Of a stretch of DNA of 64,000 bases, positions 1 through 7,956 are shown piece after piece; the stretch's first letter is position 1, and each line of letters starts with the position of its first letter. Origin of the DNA: Kitasatospora viridis (GTDB lineage Bacteria > Actinomycetota > Actinomycetes > Streptomycetales > Streptomycetaceae); the NCBI RefSeq assembly GCF_007829815.1, contig NZ_VIWT01000001.1, forward strand, positions 1,139,501 to 1,203,500, in the 5' to 3' direction. The translations under genes were made by a program, and so were the position numbers. A model generated the notes under the pieces. The model searched no databases, was not told the DNA's origin, and was given only the letters and a program-made list of their open reading frames with translations.

Positions 1-2119
1 TGATCGCGCCCTGCAGCACGCTGACGAAGCCGAGCACGATGATCTTCGACATCAGGTACGCGCTCCGGGACAACCCGGTGGCCCGTTCCCGTTCGTAGAT
101 CGCCCGTTCCTTGATCAGCTCGCGGACCGAGTTGGCCGCCCCGGAGAAGCAGGCCCCGATCGCCAGCACCAGCATGATGGTGCCGGCCGCGTTGTTGGAG
201 CCGTGCAGCGGGTTGGGCGCCAGGCCGTAGGTGGCCGGGACCACCGTGGAGACCACGCCGAGCACCAGCGGCAGCAGCACCGACAGCGCCATGAAGCCCT
301 TGTCGGAGGCGATCACCGACAGGTAGCGGCGGATCAGCGTCCACAGCTGCGAGCCCCAGCTCTGCGGCTTGGGCGGCAGCACCGGCTGCTGGTTGACCGG
401 CGTGTGCTGCACCTGCACCTGGTCCACGTCGGCCGAGTACTGCTGGTAGTGCACCGAGCTCTTGTAGCGGCCGGCCCAGTCGTGGTCCGGGTAGTTCTCG
501 AAGGCCTGGAAGACGTCCGCCCAGGTCTCGTAGCCGAAGAAGTGCAGCGCCTCGTCCGGCGGGCCGAAGTAGGCCACCGAACCGCCCGGCGCCATCACCA
601 GCAACCGGTCACAGATCGCCAGTTCGGCCACCGAGTGGGTGACCACCAGGATCGTGCGGCCGTCGTCGGCCAGGCCGCGCAGCATCTGCATGACCTCGCG
701 GTCCATGCCCGGGTCCAGGCCCGAGGTGGGCTCGTCCAGGAAGATCAGCGAGGGCTTGGTGAGCAGCTCCAGGGCGACCGAGACGCGCTTCTGCTGACCG
801 CCGGAGAGCGCGGTGATCCGGTTCTCGGCGCGCTTATCCAGGCGCAGCTCGTAGAGCACCTCGTCGATCCGGCGGGCGCGCTCGGCCGGCTCGGTGTCAC
901 CGGGGAAGCGCAGCTGGGCCGCGTACTTGAGGCCGGTGCGGACCGTCAGCTCCTTGTGCAGGATCTCCGACTGCGGCACCAGGCCGATCCGCTGGCGCAG
1001 CTCGGCGAACTGCTTGTAGAGGTTGCGGCCGTCGTAGAGCACCTCGCCGCGGTCGGCCGGGCGGTAGCCGGTGAGCGCGCGCAGCAGGGTGGACTTGCCG
1101 GAGCCGGACGGGCCGATCACCGCGATCAGCGACTTCTCCGGCACGCCGAAGCTGACGTCGTTGAGCAGGACCTTCTTGCCGCCCTTGTGCTCGACCTCGA
1201 CGGTCAGGTGGTGCGCGGCGAAGGAGACCGGGCCGTTGTCGATGAACTCCTGGAGCTGGTCGCCGACCAGCTGGAAGGAGGAGTGACCGACGGTCAGCCG
1301 GTCCTGCGGGCCGAGCAGCTGACGCTGCACCGGCTGGCCGTTGACGTAGATCCCGTTGTGCGAGCCCAGGTCGACGATCTCGTAGCGCCCGTCGGCGAGC
1401 TGGCGCAGCTCGGCGTGGTGCCGGGAGACCTGCAGGTCGGAGACGACGACGTCGTTGTCCAGCGCGCGACCGATCCGGACGATCCGCATCGCGGCCGTCA
1501 GGTTCCGGATCATCGTGGGGTTGCGCTCGCTGAGGTAGCCGACCGAGCCGCCGCCCACGCCGTGGCCGAAGTCCTGGTGGACGGGCTGGTACGGCTGCTG
1601 CGGCGCGCCCTGGGCCTGCGCCTGCTGCTGCGGCTGCTGGTAGCCCTGCTGGGCCGGCACGCCGTACTGCGGCGCCTGCGGGGTGGCGTGCCGGTGCGTC
1701 TCCGCCTCGTGCACCGGCGGCTGGGCCACCGGCTGGGCGTACTGCTGCTGGCCGTACTGCTGCTGCGCGTACTGCTGCTGGTTGGCCTGCGGCGGGTACG
1801 GCTGCCCCACCGGCTGCGCCACCGGCGCGGGCGCCGAGAAGGCGAGCCGCGGCCCGTTCTCGGCGTTGCCCAGGTTGAGCACCGTCCCCGGGAGCAGCTG
1901 GGCGTTCAGGGTGCGACCGCCGCCGACCCAGGTGCCGTTGGTGCTGCCGTGGTCCTCCAGCTGCCATGCGGCGCCGTTGAACGAGATGGTGGCGTGCCGC
2001 CAGGAGACCCTGGCGTCGTCGAACGGGAAGTCCGCCTGCGGGTCCCGGCCGATGGTGTAGGACCTCCCGGGTTCCAGTGTCCGGTGCTGTCCGTTGATCT
2101 CAAGTACGAGTTGCGGCAC
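1..2119 (-). CDS. FHA-domain ABC transporter, ATP-binding and permease protein (3' end outside window)
   Basis: Likely an integral-membrane exporter that couples phosphothreonine-sensing FHA domains to an ABC ATPase, the architecture known from mycobacterial Rv1747. Visible in order: FHA domain 1 (about residues 1-95, with the DHGSTNGT loop), a Gln/Pro/Tyr-rich linker (about 105-190, QQQYGQQQY repeats), FHA domain 2 (about 200-290, GRALDNDV and SRHHAEL motifs), then an ATPase with Walker A GPSGSGKST near residue 335, signature LSGGQQKR and Walker B LIFLDEPTSG, followed by an ABC-2 type membrane domain that is cut by the window edge. The GTG at 2119 is chosen because FHA homology begins immediately (VPQLVLEINGQ). 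A Ser/Thr kinase partner is expected from the family but none is in view. The substrate is unknown. Confidence 0.93.
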   Translation of the reverse strand, partial: MPQLVLEINGQHRTLEPGRSYTIGRDPQADFPFDDARVSWRHATISFNGAAWQLEDHGSTNGTWVGGGRTLNAQLLPGTVLNLGNAENGPRLAFSAPAPVAQPVGQPYPPQANQQQYAQQQYGQQQYAQPVAQPPVHEAETHRHATPQAPQYGVPAQQGYQQPQQQAQAQGAPQQPYQPVHQDFGHGVGGGSVGYLSERNPTMIRNLTAAMRIVRIGRALDNDVVVSDLQVSRHHAELRQLADGRYEIVDLGSHNGIYVNGQPVQRQLLGPQDRLTVGHSSFQLVGDQLQEFIDNGPVSFAAHHLTVEVEHKGGKKVLLNDVSFGVPEKSLIAVIGPSGSGKSTLLRALTGYRPADRGEVLYDGRNLYKQFAELRQRIGLVPQSEILHKELTVRTGLKYAAQLRFPGDTEPAERARRIDEVLYELRLDKRAENRITALSGGQQKRVSVALELLTKPSLIFLDEPTSGLDPGMDREVMQMLRGLADDGRTILVVTHSVAELAICDRLLVMAPGGSVAYFGPPDEALHFFGYETWADVFQAFENYPDHDWAGRYKSSVHYQQYSADVDQVQVQHTPVNQQPVLPPKPQSWGSQLWTLIRRYLSVIASDKGFMALSVLLPLVLGVVSTVVPATYGLAPNPLHGSNNAAGTIMLVLAIGACFSGAANSVRELIKERAIYERERATGLSRSAYLMSKIIVLGFVSVLQGAI

Positions 2120-2376
2120 TGTCCGCCTGCCCCGCTCTCTCGGTCCCCCGATGGCTTCCCCGTCGGTTTCGGGGAGTGAGGAATATCGCGTCTGACGGGG
2201 GGTAATCATTCCAGCTCGCACCGGAGGCCGAAAAGTCACCCCCGTCGACTGTGACCTGGCGGCAACGTTCTCACCGCGAGCCGGTGACGCGGGACGCCAC
2301 CGAGGTGAACGGTGCACGTCCACGGGCCGGACGGACCCCGGCGCCCAGCCGTGCGCCCGGTAGCGTTGGCCGCACC

Positions 2377-3618
2377 ATGGACACCACACCCACGCAGCCC
2401 CGGACCGCCGACGACGGGCGCACCCTGCTGGTCAAGGTCTTCGGCAAGGACCGTCCCGGCCTCACCACCGGACTCTTCACCATCCTGGCCGAGTTCGGCG
2501 TCGACGTGATCGACTTCGAGCAGCTGGTCACCCGTGGCCGGATAACGCTGTGCGCCCTGGTCACCCCGCCGGCCGGCGGCGACCAGGCCGTCGAGGGCGC
2601 GCTGCGGGTGACGGTGCACCGGTGGGCCGAGGAGCACAAGCTCCAGGCCGAGATCATCTCCGGCACCGGCGACAACCGCCCGCGCGCCGAGGGCCGCTCG
2701 CACGTCACCGTGCTCGGCAGCCCGCTGACCGCGGCGGCCGTGGCGGCGCTCGCCTCCCGGATCACCGAGGCCGGCGGCAACATCGACCGGGTCTTCCGGC
2801 TCGCCAAGTACCCGGTCACCGCCGTCGAGCTGGCCGTCTCCGGCGTCCCCACCGAGGAGCTGCGCGCCCTGCTGGCCCGCGAGGCGGCGGTCCAGCGGGT
2901 CGACATCGCCGTGGTCTCGGCCGGTCTGGAGCGCCGCGCCAAGCGCCTGGTCGTGATGGACGTCGACTCCACGCTGATCCAGGACGAGGTGATCGAGCTG
3001 TTCGCGGCCCACGCGGGCTGCGAGGCCGAGGTGGCCGAGGTGACGGCGGCGGCGATGCGCGGCGAGCTGGACTTCGCCGAGTCGCTGCACGCCCGGGTGG
3101 CGCTGCTCGCGGGCCTGGACGCCTCGGTGGTGGACAAGGTCCGCACCGAGGTCCGCCTCACCCCGGGCGCCCGCACCCTGATCCGCACCCTGCAGCGGCT
3201 CGGCTACCAGGTGGGCATCGTCTCCGGCGGCTTCACCCAGGTCACCGACTACCTGGTCGAGCTGCTGGGCCTGGACTTCGCCGCCGCCAACACCCTGGAG
3301 ACGGTGGACGGCAAGTTCACCGGCCGGGTCACCGGCGAGATCGTCGACCGGGCCGGCAAGGCCCGCTGGCTCACCCGCTTCGCCGAGCAGGCCCGGGTCC
3401 CGCTGGCCCAGACCGTGGCGATCGGCGACGGCGCCAACGACCTCGACATGCTCAACGCAGCCGGCCTCGGCGTCGCCTTCAACGCCAAGCCGGTGGTCCG
3501 CGAGGCCGCCGACACCGCCGTCAACGTCCCCTTCCTGGACACCGTCCTCTACCTCCTCGGCATCACCCGCGAAGAGGTCGAGGCCGCCGACGACCTGCAC
3601 GGCACCCCCCACGAGTGA
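2377..3618 (+). CDS. serB: Phosphoserine phosphatase SerB
   Basis: Cytosolic HAD-superfamily enzyme that dephosphorylates O-phosphoserine in the last step of serine synthesis. The 413-aa product has an N-terminal ACT-like region (TLLVKVFGKDRPGLTTGLFT) and a C-terminal HAD domain with motif I DVDSTLIQDE (nucleophile D195, general acid D197), motif II in VGIVSGGFTQ and motif IV GDGANDLDML. I start at ATG 2377, which leaves the ACT domain directly at the N terminus. A longer in-frame ATG at 2251 would add an unusual Arg/Pro-rich leader. There is no clear Shine-Dalgarno, and a TAGCGT hexamer just upstream suggests a leaderless transcript. A strong hairpin follows the stop codon. Length and motifs match actinobacterial SerB. 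Confidence 0.95.
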   Translation: MDTTPTQPRTADDGRTLLVKVFGKDRPGLTTGLFTILAEFGVDVIDFEQLVTRGRITLCALVTPPAGGDQAVEGALRVTVHRWAEEHKLQAEIISGTGDNRPRAEGRSHVTVLGSPLTAAAVAALASRITEAGGNIDRVFRLAKYPVTAVELAVSGVPTEELRALLAREAAVQRVDIAVVSAGLERRAKRLVVMDVDSTLIQDEVIELFAAHAGCEAEVAEVTAAAMRGELDFAESLHARVALLAGLDASVVDKVRTEVRLTPGARTLIRTLQRLGYQVGIVSGGFTQVTDYLVELLGLDFAAANTLETVDGKFTGRVTGEIVDRAGKARWLTRFAEQARVPLAQTVAIGDGANDLDMLNAAGLGVAFNAKPVVREAADTAVNVPFLDTVLYLLGITREEVEAADDLHGTPHE

Positions 3619-3626
3619 ACCGCGCA

Positions 3627-3656
3627 CGCGTGCCGGACCCCTCGGTCCGGCACGCG
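3627..3656 (+). terminator. Intrinsic-type terminator hairpin after serB
   Basis: A perfect 13-bp stem (CGCGTGCCGGACC and its complement) with a four-base CCTC loop starts 9 bases after the serB stop codon. There is no long T-run, as is usual in high-GC actinomycetes. Confidence 0.8.
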
Positions 3657-3681
3657 CTACGGTCGTCCCGGAGGTGGCACC

Positions 3682-4242
3682 TTGGAGATGGCGGTCCCCG
3701 ACTGGATGCGCGAGCAGATCACCGCGGCCGAGTACGACTCCTGGTCCGAGGAGGTGTGCCGGGAGATCGAGATCGTGGACGGGATGGTGCACCTGTCCGC
3801 CCGCCCCACCGCACGCCACAACCGACTCGCCCGCCGTATAGCCACTGCCCTTGAAGCAGCGTCAACCCCGCAGTGGTACGCCGACGGTCGCTTCGACCTC
3901 CGGCTCCAGGACGTTCCGCTCAACAACCGATGCCCCGACACCGTCGTCTACCGAGCGGACACGATCGACATCATGCCGTGCCGCCCCGAACACGTCCTGC
4001 TCGTCGTCGAGGTGGTTTCCCCCGGCTCCGAGACCACCGACCGCGTCACCAAGCCTGTCCAGTACGCCCAGGCCGGCATCCGCCACTACTGGCGGGTCGA
4101 GCGGGCGACCGATCCGGAGCCCGAAGTCTTCACCTACGAGCTCGACCCCGGCACCGGCGCCTACCGCGCCACCGAGGTCTTCACGGGGAGGGTGAAGGCC
4201 ACCGCGCCGTTCCCGGTCGAGGTGGACCTCACCACTCCCTGA
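3682..4242 (+). CDS. Uma2-family (DUF820) endonuclease-like protein
   Basis: The 186-aa protein has the PD-(D/E)XK-type fold signature of the Uma2 family: a YDSWSEEVCREIEIVDGM N-terminal segment, a PDTVVY strand carrying the acidic metal ligand, and LLVVEVVSPGSETTDR followed by the K of RVTKPVQYAQAG. Uma2 proteins are abundant in actinobacteria and cyanobacteria. Nuclease activity is inferred from the fold and the biological role is not known. Start is TTG 3682 or ATG 3688; GGAGGTGG at 3670-3677 fits either. The stop codon lies in a TGACCGCCCGTCA palindrome shared with the convergent sixA-like gene. It sits alone between serB and the phosphatase, so it may be a recent insertion into a core region. 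Confidence 0.8.
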   Translation: MEMAVPDWMREQITAAEYDSWSEEVCREIEIVDGMVHLSARPTARHNRLARRIATALEAASTPQWYADGRFDLRLQDVPLNNRCPDTVVYRADTIDIMPCRPEHVLLVVEVVSPGSETTDRVTKPVQYAQAGIRHYWRVERATDPEPEVFTYELDPGTGAYRATEVFTGRVKATAPFPVEVDLTTP

Positions 4243-4252
4243 CCGCCCGTCA
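4240..4252. repeat. Stop-codon palindrome TGACCGCCCGTCA between convergent genes
   Basis: The 13-mer contains the TGA stop of the Uma2 gene (4240-4242) and, on the other strand, the TGA stop of the SixA-like gene (4250-4252). The arms TGAC/GTCA are complementary. Related TGACGG-CCGTCA palindromes recur at other gene ends in this window. Confidence 0.6.
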
Positions 4253-4780
4253 GTCCACCGACGGCACGTAGTACGACACCAGTCGGCCCACGCCCGGCTC
4301 CACGCCGTCCCACGCGCCGTCGAAGGTGAGCACCGCGATGCCCGCGGTCGGGAAGCCGCGCTGGCGCAGCTGGTTGAGCTCGTCGCCCAGGGACTCGTCG
4401 CCGGCCAGCACCTCGACCAGGTTCTGCACGCCGGGGTTGTGGCCGACCAGGAGGAGGTCGGCGACGTCGCCGGGGGTCTCCTTGAGCACCTCGATGATCT
4501 CGCCCGCGGTGGCGTCGTAGATCCGCTTCTCGAAGACCGTGCGGCGCTGCCGCTTGGGCAGCTCGTGGGCGGCCAGCTTCCAGGTCTCCCGGGTGCGCAC
4601 CGAGGTGGAGCAGAGCACGTACTCCGGGTTGATCCCCGAGTCGGCCAGCCACTGCCCCGCGACCGGCGCCTCGGCCCGACCGCGCTCGGCGAGCGGGCGC
4701 TCGTGGTCGTCCACCTGCGGCCAGTCGGCCTTGGCATGGCGGAGAACGATGATCCTGCGGGGCGCGGCGTGCTCGGTCAT
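4250..4780 (-). CDS. SixA-like histidine phosphatase
   Basis: A 176-aa member of the histidine phosphatase superfamily. The catalytic RHG-like motif is LRHAKADW (R14, H15), with the second-half His in LLVGHNPGVQNL. Short single-domain proteins of this type resemble SixA, which removes phosphate from histidine on phosphotransfer domains in E. coli; the substrate here is not shown by sequence. The start ATG at 4780 gives MTEHAAPRRIIVLRHAK, the usual short leader before the first beta strand. It is convergent with the Uma2 gene and reads away from the small membrane protein next to it. Confidence 0.85.
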   Translation of the reverse strand: MTEHAAPRRIIVLRHAKADWPQVDDHERPLAERGRAEAPVAGQWLADSGINPEYVLCSTSVRTRETWKLAAHELPKRQRRTVFEKRIYDATAGEIIEVLKETPGDVADLLLVGHNPGVQNLVEVLAGDESLGDELNQLRQRGFPTAGIAVLTFDGAWDGVEPGVGRLVSYYVPSVD

Positions 4781-4827
4781 GGGGTCAGCTTGGCAGAAAA
4801 CCCCGCGCCGGGCTCAGCTCTCCGGGA

Positions 4828-4950
4828 TCAACCCATCGACTGGGCGACGGTGGCGATGATCGAGACCACGACGACCACGCCGAGGAAGATGCCGAGGATC
4901 CCCAGCAGCTTGCGGTGGCTGTCCGGCGGGTTGGGTTCGAGAACGGGCAT
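4828..4950 (-). CDS. Small single-span membrane protein (SGM_5486-like)
   Basis: A 40-aa protein: a polar N terminus (MPVLEPNPPDSHRKLL), then one hydrophobic helix (ILGIFLGVVVVVSIIATVAQ) and two or three terminal residues. It matches what I recall of the short actinomycete family named SGM_5486, found beside MFS transporters, and here it lies 47 bases downstream of the CynX-like transporter on the same strand. Function is unknown; a role as a transporter-associated subunit is only implied by position. Third codon positions are almost all G or C, supporting that it is translated. Confidence 0.75.
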   Translation of the reverse strand: MPVLEPNPPDSHRKLLGILGIFLGVVVVVSIIATVAQSMG

Positions 4951-4997
4951 GGGGAGAGTTTCGCACCCTTTCCGACTCGCCCCGCACCGGGGTCCGG

Positions 4998-6308
4998 TCA
5001 GCCGGCCTCGTCCTCCACGAACCGGTTGCGGGCGGCCCGCAGGCCGATCAGCACCTGCGGCACCAGCAGCGCGCCCATGAAGGCGAGCGGCAGGTACCAG
5101 CCCCCGGTGCTCTCGTAGAGGGTGCCGACCAGGATCGGGCCGGGGATGGAGATCAGGTAGCCGACGCCCTGGGCGAAGGCGGACAGCTGGGCCACCCCGC
5201 CGGCCGACCGGGCCCGCAGGCCGATCATCGTCAGGGTGAGCGGGAAGGCGCAGTTGGACAGGCCCACCAGCAGCGCCCAGAGCCAGGCCCCGCCGGCCGG
5301 GGCCAGCGCCAGGCCGAGGTAGCCGGCCACGCCGCAGGCCGCCAGCACGACCACGAAGAGCCGCTGGTCGCCGCGCCGGGCGGCCAGGTTGGGCAGCACG
5401 AAGGAGACCGGCACGCTGATCGCCATGACCACCGCCAGCAGCACTCCGGAGGTCGAGGCGCTGACCCCGGCGTCCTGGTAGATCTGCGAGATCCAGCCCA
5501 TGGTGGCGTAGGCGCCGGTGGCCTGGCAGCCGAAGAAGCCGGCCATCGCCCAGGCGGTGCGGCTGCGGGCGATCGCCAGCCGCTCCCCCGAAGCCGGACC
5601 AGCCGCACCAGCCCCACCGGCACCGGCCGCTGAGCCCCGGCCGTCCCGCCGCAGCGCCACGGTGACCACCCAGACCAGCAGTGCCAGCGCGGCGAGCACC
5701 GCCCAGAGGCCGAGCCCGACCCGCCAGCTGCCGCCGAGCGCGCCGGTCAGCGGCACGGTGGTGGCGGCGGCGAGCGAGGTGCCGAGCGAGAGCGCCATCG
5801 AGTAGAGGCCGATCATCGGGCCGACCCGCTGCGGGAAGTAACGCTTGATCACCACCGGGATCAGCACGTTGGAGACCGCCACCCCGGCCAGCGCGACGGC
5901 GGTCAGCACCAGGAAGACGGCGGTGGAGCCGGCGAAGGAGCGGGCCGCCACGCCGGCCGTGATCGCGCCCATGCCCGCGGTGACCACCACGGTGGGCCCG
6001 AACCGCCGGGCCAGCACGGGCGAGGCGAAGCCGAAGAGCCCGAAGCAGACCGAGGGCACGGCGGTCAGCGCGCCGGCCACGGCGGCGCTCATGTGCAGGT
6101 CGCCGCGGACCCGGGAGAGCAGCGGCCCGAGGCTGGTGACGACGGGTCGCAGGTTGAGGGCGGCCAGTGCGACGGCGACCGCGAGCAGCGGGCCGAGCAG
6201 TCGGGCCCCAGGGCGATCGGCGGTGCCGGCGGGTTCGGCGGTGCCGGCGGTCTCGCCGGGGTCACCGGCGTCGTCGGAGTGCTTGGTGGTCTTCTCGGCC
6301 GTGGACAT
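4998..6308 (-). CDS. CynX/NimT-type MFS transporter
   Basis: A 436-aa, 12-helix major facilitator. The first helix with NLRPVVTSLGPLL is typical of the CynX/NimT group (cyanate, nitroimidazole and related transporters). An acidic, low-complexity cytoplasmic N terminus (about 35 residues) precedes helix 1, and a Gly/Ala-rich loop around the middle separates two six-helix halves. Three in-frame ATGs (6320, 6317, 6308) compete and none has a Shine-Dalgarno. I take 6308, which leaves a perfect dyad (6315-6329) just upstream. It is divergent from a FadR-family regulator, which probably controls it. The substrate cannot be told from sequence. Confidence 0.85.
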   Translation of the reverse strand: MSTAEKTTKHSDDAGDPGETAGTAEPAGTADRPGARLLGPLLAVAVALAALNLRPVVTSLGPLLSRVRGDLHMSAAVAGALTAVPSVCFGLFGFASPVLARRFGPTVVVTAGMGAITAGVAARSFAGSTAVFLVLTAVALAGVAVSNVLIPVVIKRYFPQRVGPMIGLYSMALSLGTSLAAATTVPLTGALGGSWRVGLGLWAVLAALALLVWVVTVALRRDGRGSAAGAGGAGAAGPASGERLAIARSRTAWAMAGFFGCQATGAYATMGWISQIYQDAGVSASTSGVLLAVVMAISVPVSFVLPNLAARRGDQRLFVVVLAACGVAGYLGLALAPAGGAWLWALLVGLSNCAFPLTLTMIGLRARSAGGVAQLSAFAQGVGYLISIPGPILVGTLYESTGGWYLPLAFMGALLVPQVLIGLRAARNRFVEDEAG

Positions 6309-6314
6309 GGACGA

Positions 6315-6329
6315 CATCATAGAATGATG
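6315..6329. promoter_or_regulatory. Candidate operator dyad between MFS gene and FadR-type regulator
   Basis: CATCAT-AGA-ATGATG is a perfect inverted repeat with 6-bp arms. It sits in the divergent promoter region and touches the alternative MFS start codons. GntR/FCD regulators usually bind short dyads next to their own gene, so this is the best candidate operator. Confidence 0.5.
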
Positions 6330-6396
6330 GGATGAATTTGCCAGCACGATTCGGAGGCAAGATGGTGGTTGCCCTGACCGAGCATCAAGGAGACCC

Positions 6397-7068
6397 ATGA
6401 CGCTGTCCTCGCCGCGGCGCACCCCGCTGGCCGACCAGGTGATCGCCCAGCTGCGGGCCCAGATCACCTCGGGCGAGTGGCCGGTCGGCTCCCGGATCCC
6501 CACCGAGGCGGCCCTGGTCGAGCAGCTCGGGGTGGCCCGGAACACGGTCCGCGAGGCGGTCCGGGCGCTGGCCCACAACGGCCTGCTGGACATCCGGCAG
6601 GGCTCCGGCACCTACGTGCTGGCCACCAGCGAGCTGGCCGGCGTGATGCACCGCCGGTTCAGCGACGCCGAGCCGAGCCAGGTCGCCGAGCTGCGCTCGC
6701 TGCTGGAGGCCTCGGCCGCCGCGCTGGCCGCCGGGCGCCGCACCGAGCGCGACCTGGTGCTGCTGGAGACGGCGCTGGCCCGCCGCGAGGAGGCCTGGTT
6801 CGGCGGCGACCCGGAGGTCTTCGTGCAGGCCGACGCCGCCTTCCACCAGGCGGTGGTGGCCGCCGCCCACAACGACGTGCTGGCCGCGCTCTACGCCGAC
6901 CTCGGCGAGGTGACCCGGGACCAGCTGCGCCAGGACGTCGGCCCGGTGCTCTCCCCGGAGCGGTACGTCGGCCACGACCGGATCCTGGACGCGATCCAGC
7001 GCCAGGACGGCGAGGAGGCGTCCCGGGAGGCGTCCTCGGTGATCCGCAACTGCGCACCGGCCGACTGA
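6397..7068 (+). CDS. FadR-family (GntR/FCD) transcriptional regulator
   Basis: A 223-aa DNA-binding protein. Residues about 8-75 form the GntR winged helix (PLADQVIAQLRAQI, IPTEAALVEQLGVARNTVRE, QGSGTYV). The remaining all-helical FCD effector domain shows the conserved DAAFHQAVVAAAHND metal-binding segment. Effectors of the FCD group are usually organic acids. Start ATG 6397 has AAGGAG seven bases upstream. Divergent from the CynX-like transporter, with a palindromic site between them, so a local regulator of that transporter is the simplest reading. The stop TGA is the first part of a 16-bp tandem repeat. Confidence 0.9.
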   Translation: MTLSSPRRTPLADQVIAQLRAQITSGEWPVGSRIPTEAALVEQLGVARNTVREAVRALAHNGLLDIRQGSGTYVLATSELAGVMHRRFSDAEPSQVAELRSLLEASAAALAAGRRTERDLVLLETALARREEAWFGGDPEVFVQADAAFHQAVVAAAHNDVLAALYADLGEVTRDQLRQDVGPVLSPERYVGHDRILDAIQRQDGEEASREASSVIRNCAPAD

Positions 7069-7109
7069 CGGCCCGTCCGACTGACGGCCTGTCCGACTGA
7101 CGACCCGGC
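7062..7109. repeat. Three 16-bp tandem copies across a stop codon
   Basis: CGACTGACGGCCCGTC, then the same with CCT for CCC, then CGACTGACGACCCGGC. The first copy contains the stop codon of the FadR-type gene. Each unit carries the TGACGG half-palindrome seen at other gene ends. Confidence 0.7.
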
Positions 7110-7125
7110 CGGCCCCGCCCGTGCG

Positions 7126-7171
7126 AACGCCTCGGCCCCGCGCACCTGACGGTGTGCGGGGCCGAGGCGTT
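7126..7171. terminator. Bidirectional terminator between regulator and fabI
   Basis: A 20-bp stem with one mismatch (AACGCCTCGGCCCCGC arm) and a six-base CTGACG loop lies between two convergent genes, 12 bases past the fabI stop. It can serve both strands. Confidence 0.8.
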
Positions 7172-7183
7172 TCGTACGGGGTG

Positions 7184-7951
7184 TCAGGCGCCGATCGCGT
7201 GCAGGCCGCCGTCCACGTGGATGATCTCGCCGGTGGTCATCGGGAACCAGTCCGAGAGCAGCGCGACCACACCGCGGCCGGCCGGCTCCATGTCGGTCAC
7301 GTCCCAGTGCAGCGGGGAGCGCGCGTTCCAGCTGTCGGCCAGCACCTCGAAGCCGGGGATCGACTTGGCCGCCATCGACTTGAGCGGGCCGGCCGAGATC
7401 ATGTTGCAGCGGATGTTCTGCTTGCCCAGGTCGCGGGCCAGGTAGCGGGAGGTGGCCTCCAGCGCGGCCTTGGCCGGGCCCATCCAGTCGTACTGCGGCC
7501 AGGCGTACTGGGCGTCGAAGGTCAGGCCGACCACCGAGCCGCCCTCCTGCATCAGCGGCAGGCAGGCCATGGTGAGCGCCTTCAGCGAGTACGCCGAGAC
7601 GTGCATCGCGGTGGCGACCGACTCCCACGGGGTGTTCAGGAAGTTGCCGCCCAGCGCGTCCTGCGGCGCGAACCCGATCGAGTGCACGACGCCGTCCAGG
7701 CTGCCGAGCTCCTCGCGGACCTGGTCGGCCAGGCCGGCCAGGTGCTCGGTGTTGGTGACGTCCAGCTCCAGCACCTTGACCGGGGCCGGCAGCTTCTTGG
7801 CGATCCGCTCGGTCAGGCTGGGCCGGGGGAAGGCGGTCAGGATGAGCTCGGCGCCCTGCTCCTGGGCCAGCTTGGCGGTGTGGAATGCGATGGAGGACTC
7901 CATCAGCACACCGGTGACCAGGATCTTCTTGCCCTCAAGGATTCCGCTCAT
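7184..7951 (-). CDS. fabI: Enoyl-[acyl-carrier-protein] reductase (NADH) FabI
   Basis: Catalyses the last reduction of each type II fatty-acid elongation cycle. The 255-aa product shows the atypical FabI/InhA nucleotide site (ILVTGVLMESSIAFHTAKL), the HSIGFAP segment, and the active-site Tyr and Lys spaced Y-x6-K in YDWMGPAKAALEA. It ends with HVDGGLHAIGA. The length equals that of typical actinomycete FabI/InhA. Start ATG 7951 lies 5 bases after the fabG stop, so the two are co-transcribed and probably translationally coupled. Confidence 0.95.
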   Translation of the reverse strand: MSGILEGKKILVTGVLMESSIAFHTAKLAQEQGAELILTAFPRPSLTERIAKKLPAPVKVLELDVTNTEHLAGLADQVREELGSLDGVVHSIGFAPQDALGGNFLNTPWESVATAMHVSAYSLKALTMACLPLMQEGGSVVGLTFDAQYAWPQYDWMGPAKAALEATSRYLARDLGKQNIRCNMISAGPLKSMAAKSIPGFEVLADSWNARSPLHWDVTDMEPAGRGVVALLSDWFPMTTGEIIHVDGGLHAIGA

Positions 7952-7956
7952 GTTGC

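Noticed and set aside
203..2179. Very long plus-strand reading frame opposite the FHA-ABC transporter
   Set aside because: Its product is Arg/Val/Leu/His-rich nonsense typical of the antisense of a high-GC gene; the minus frame has FHA and ABC motifs.
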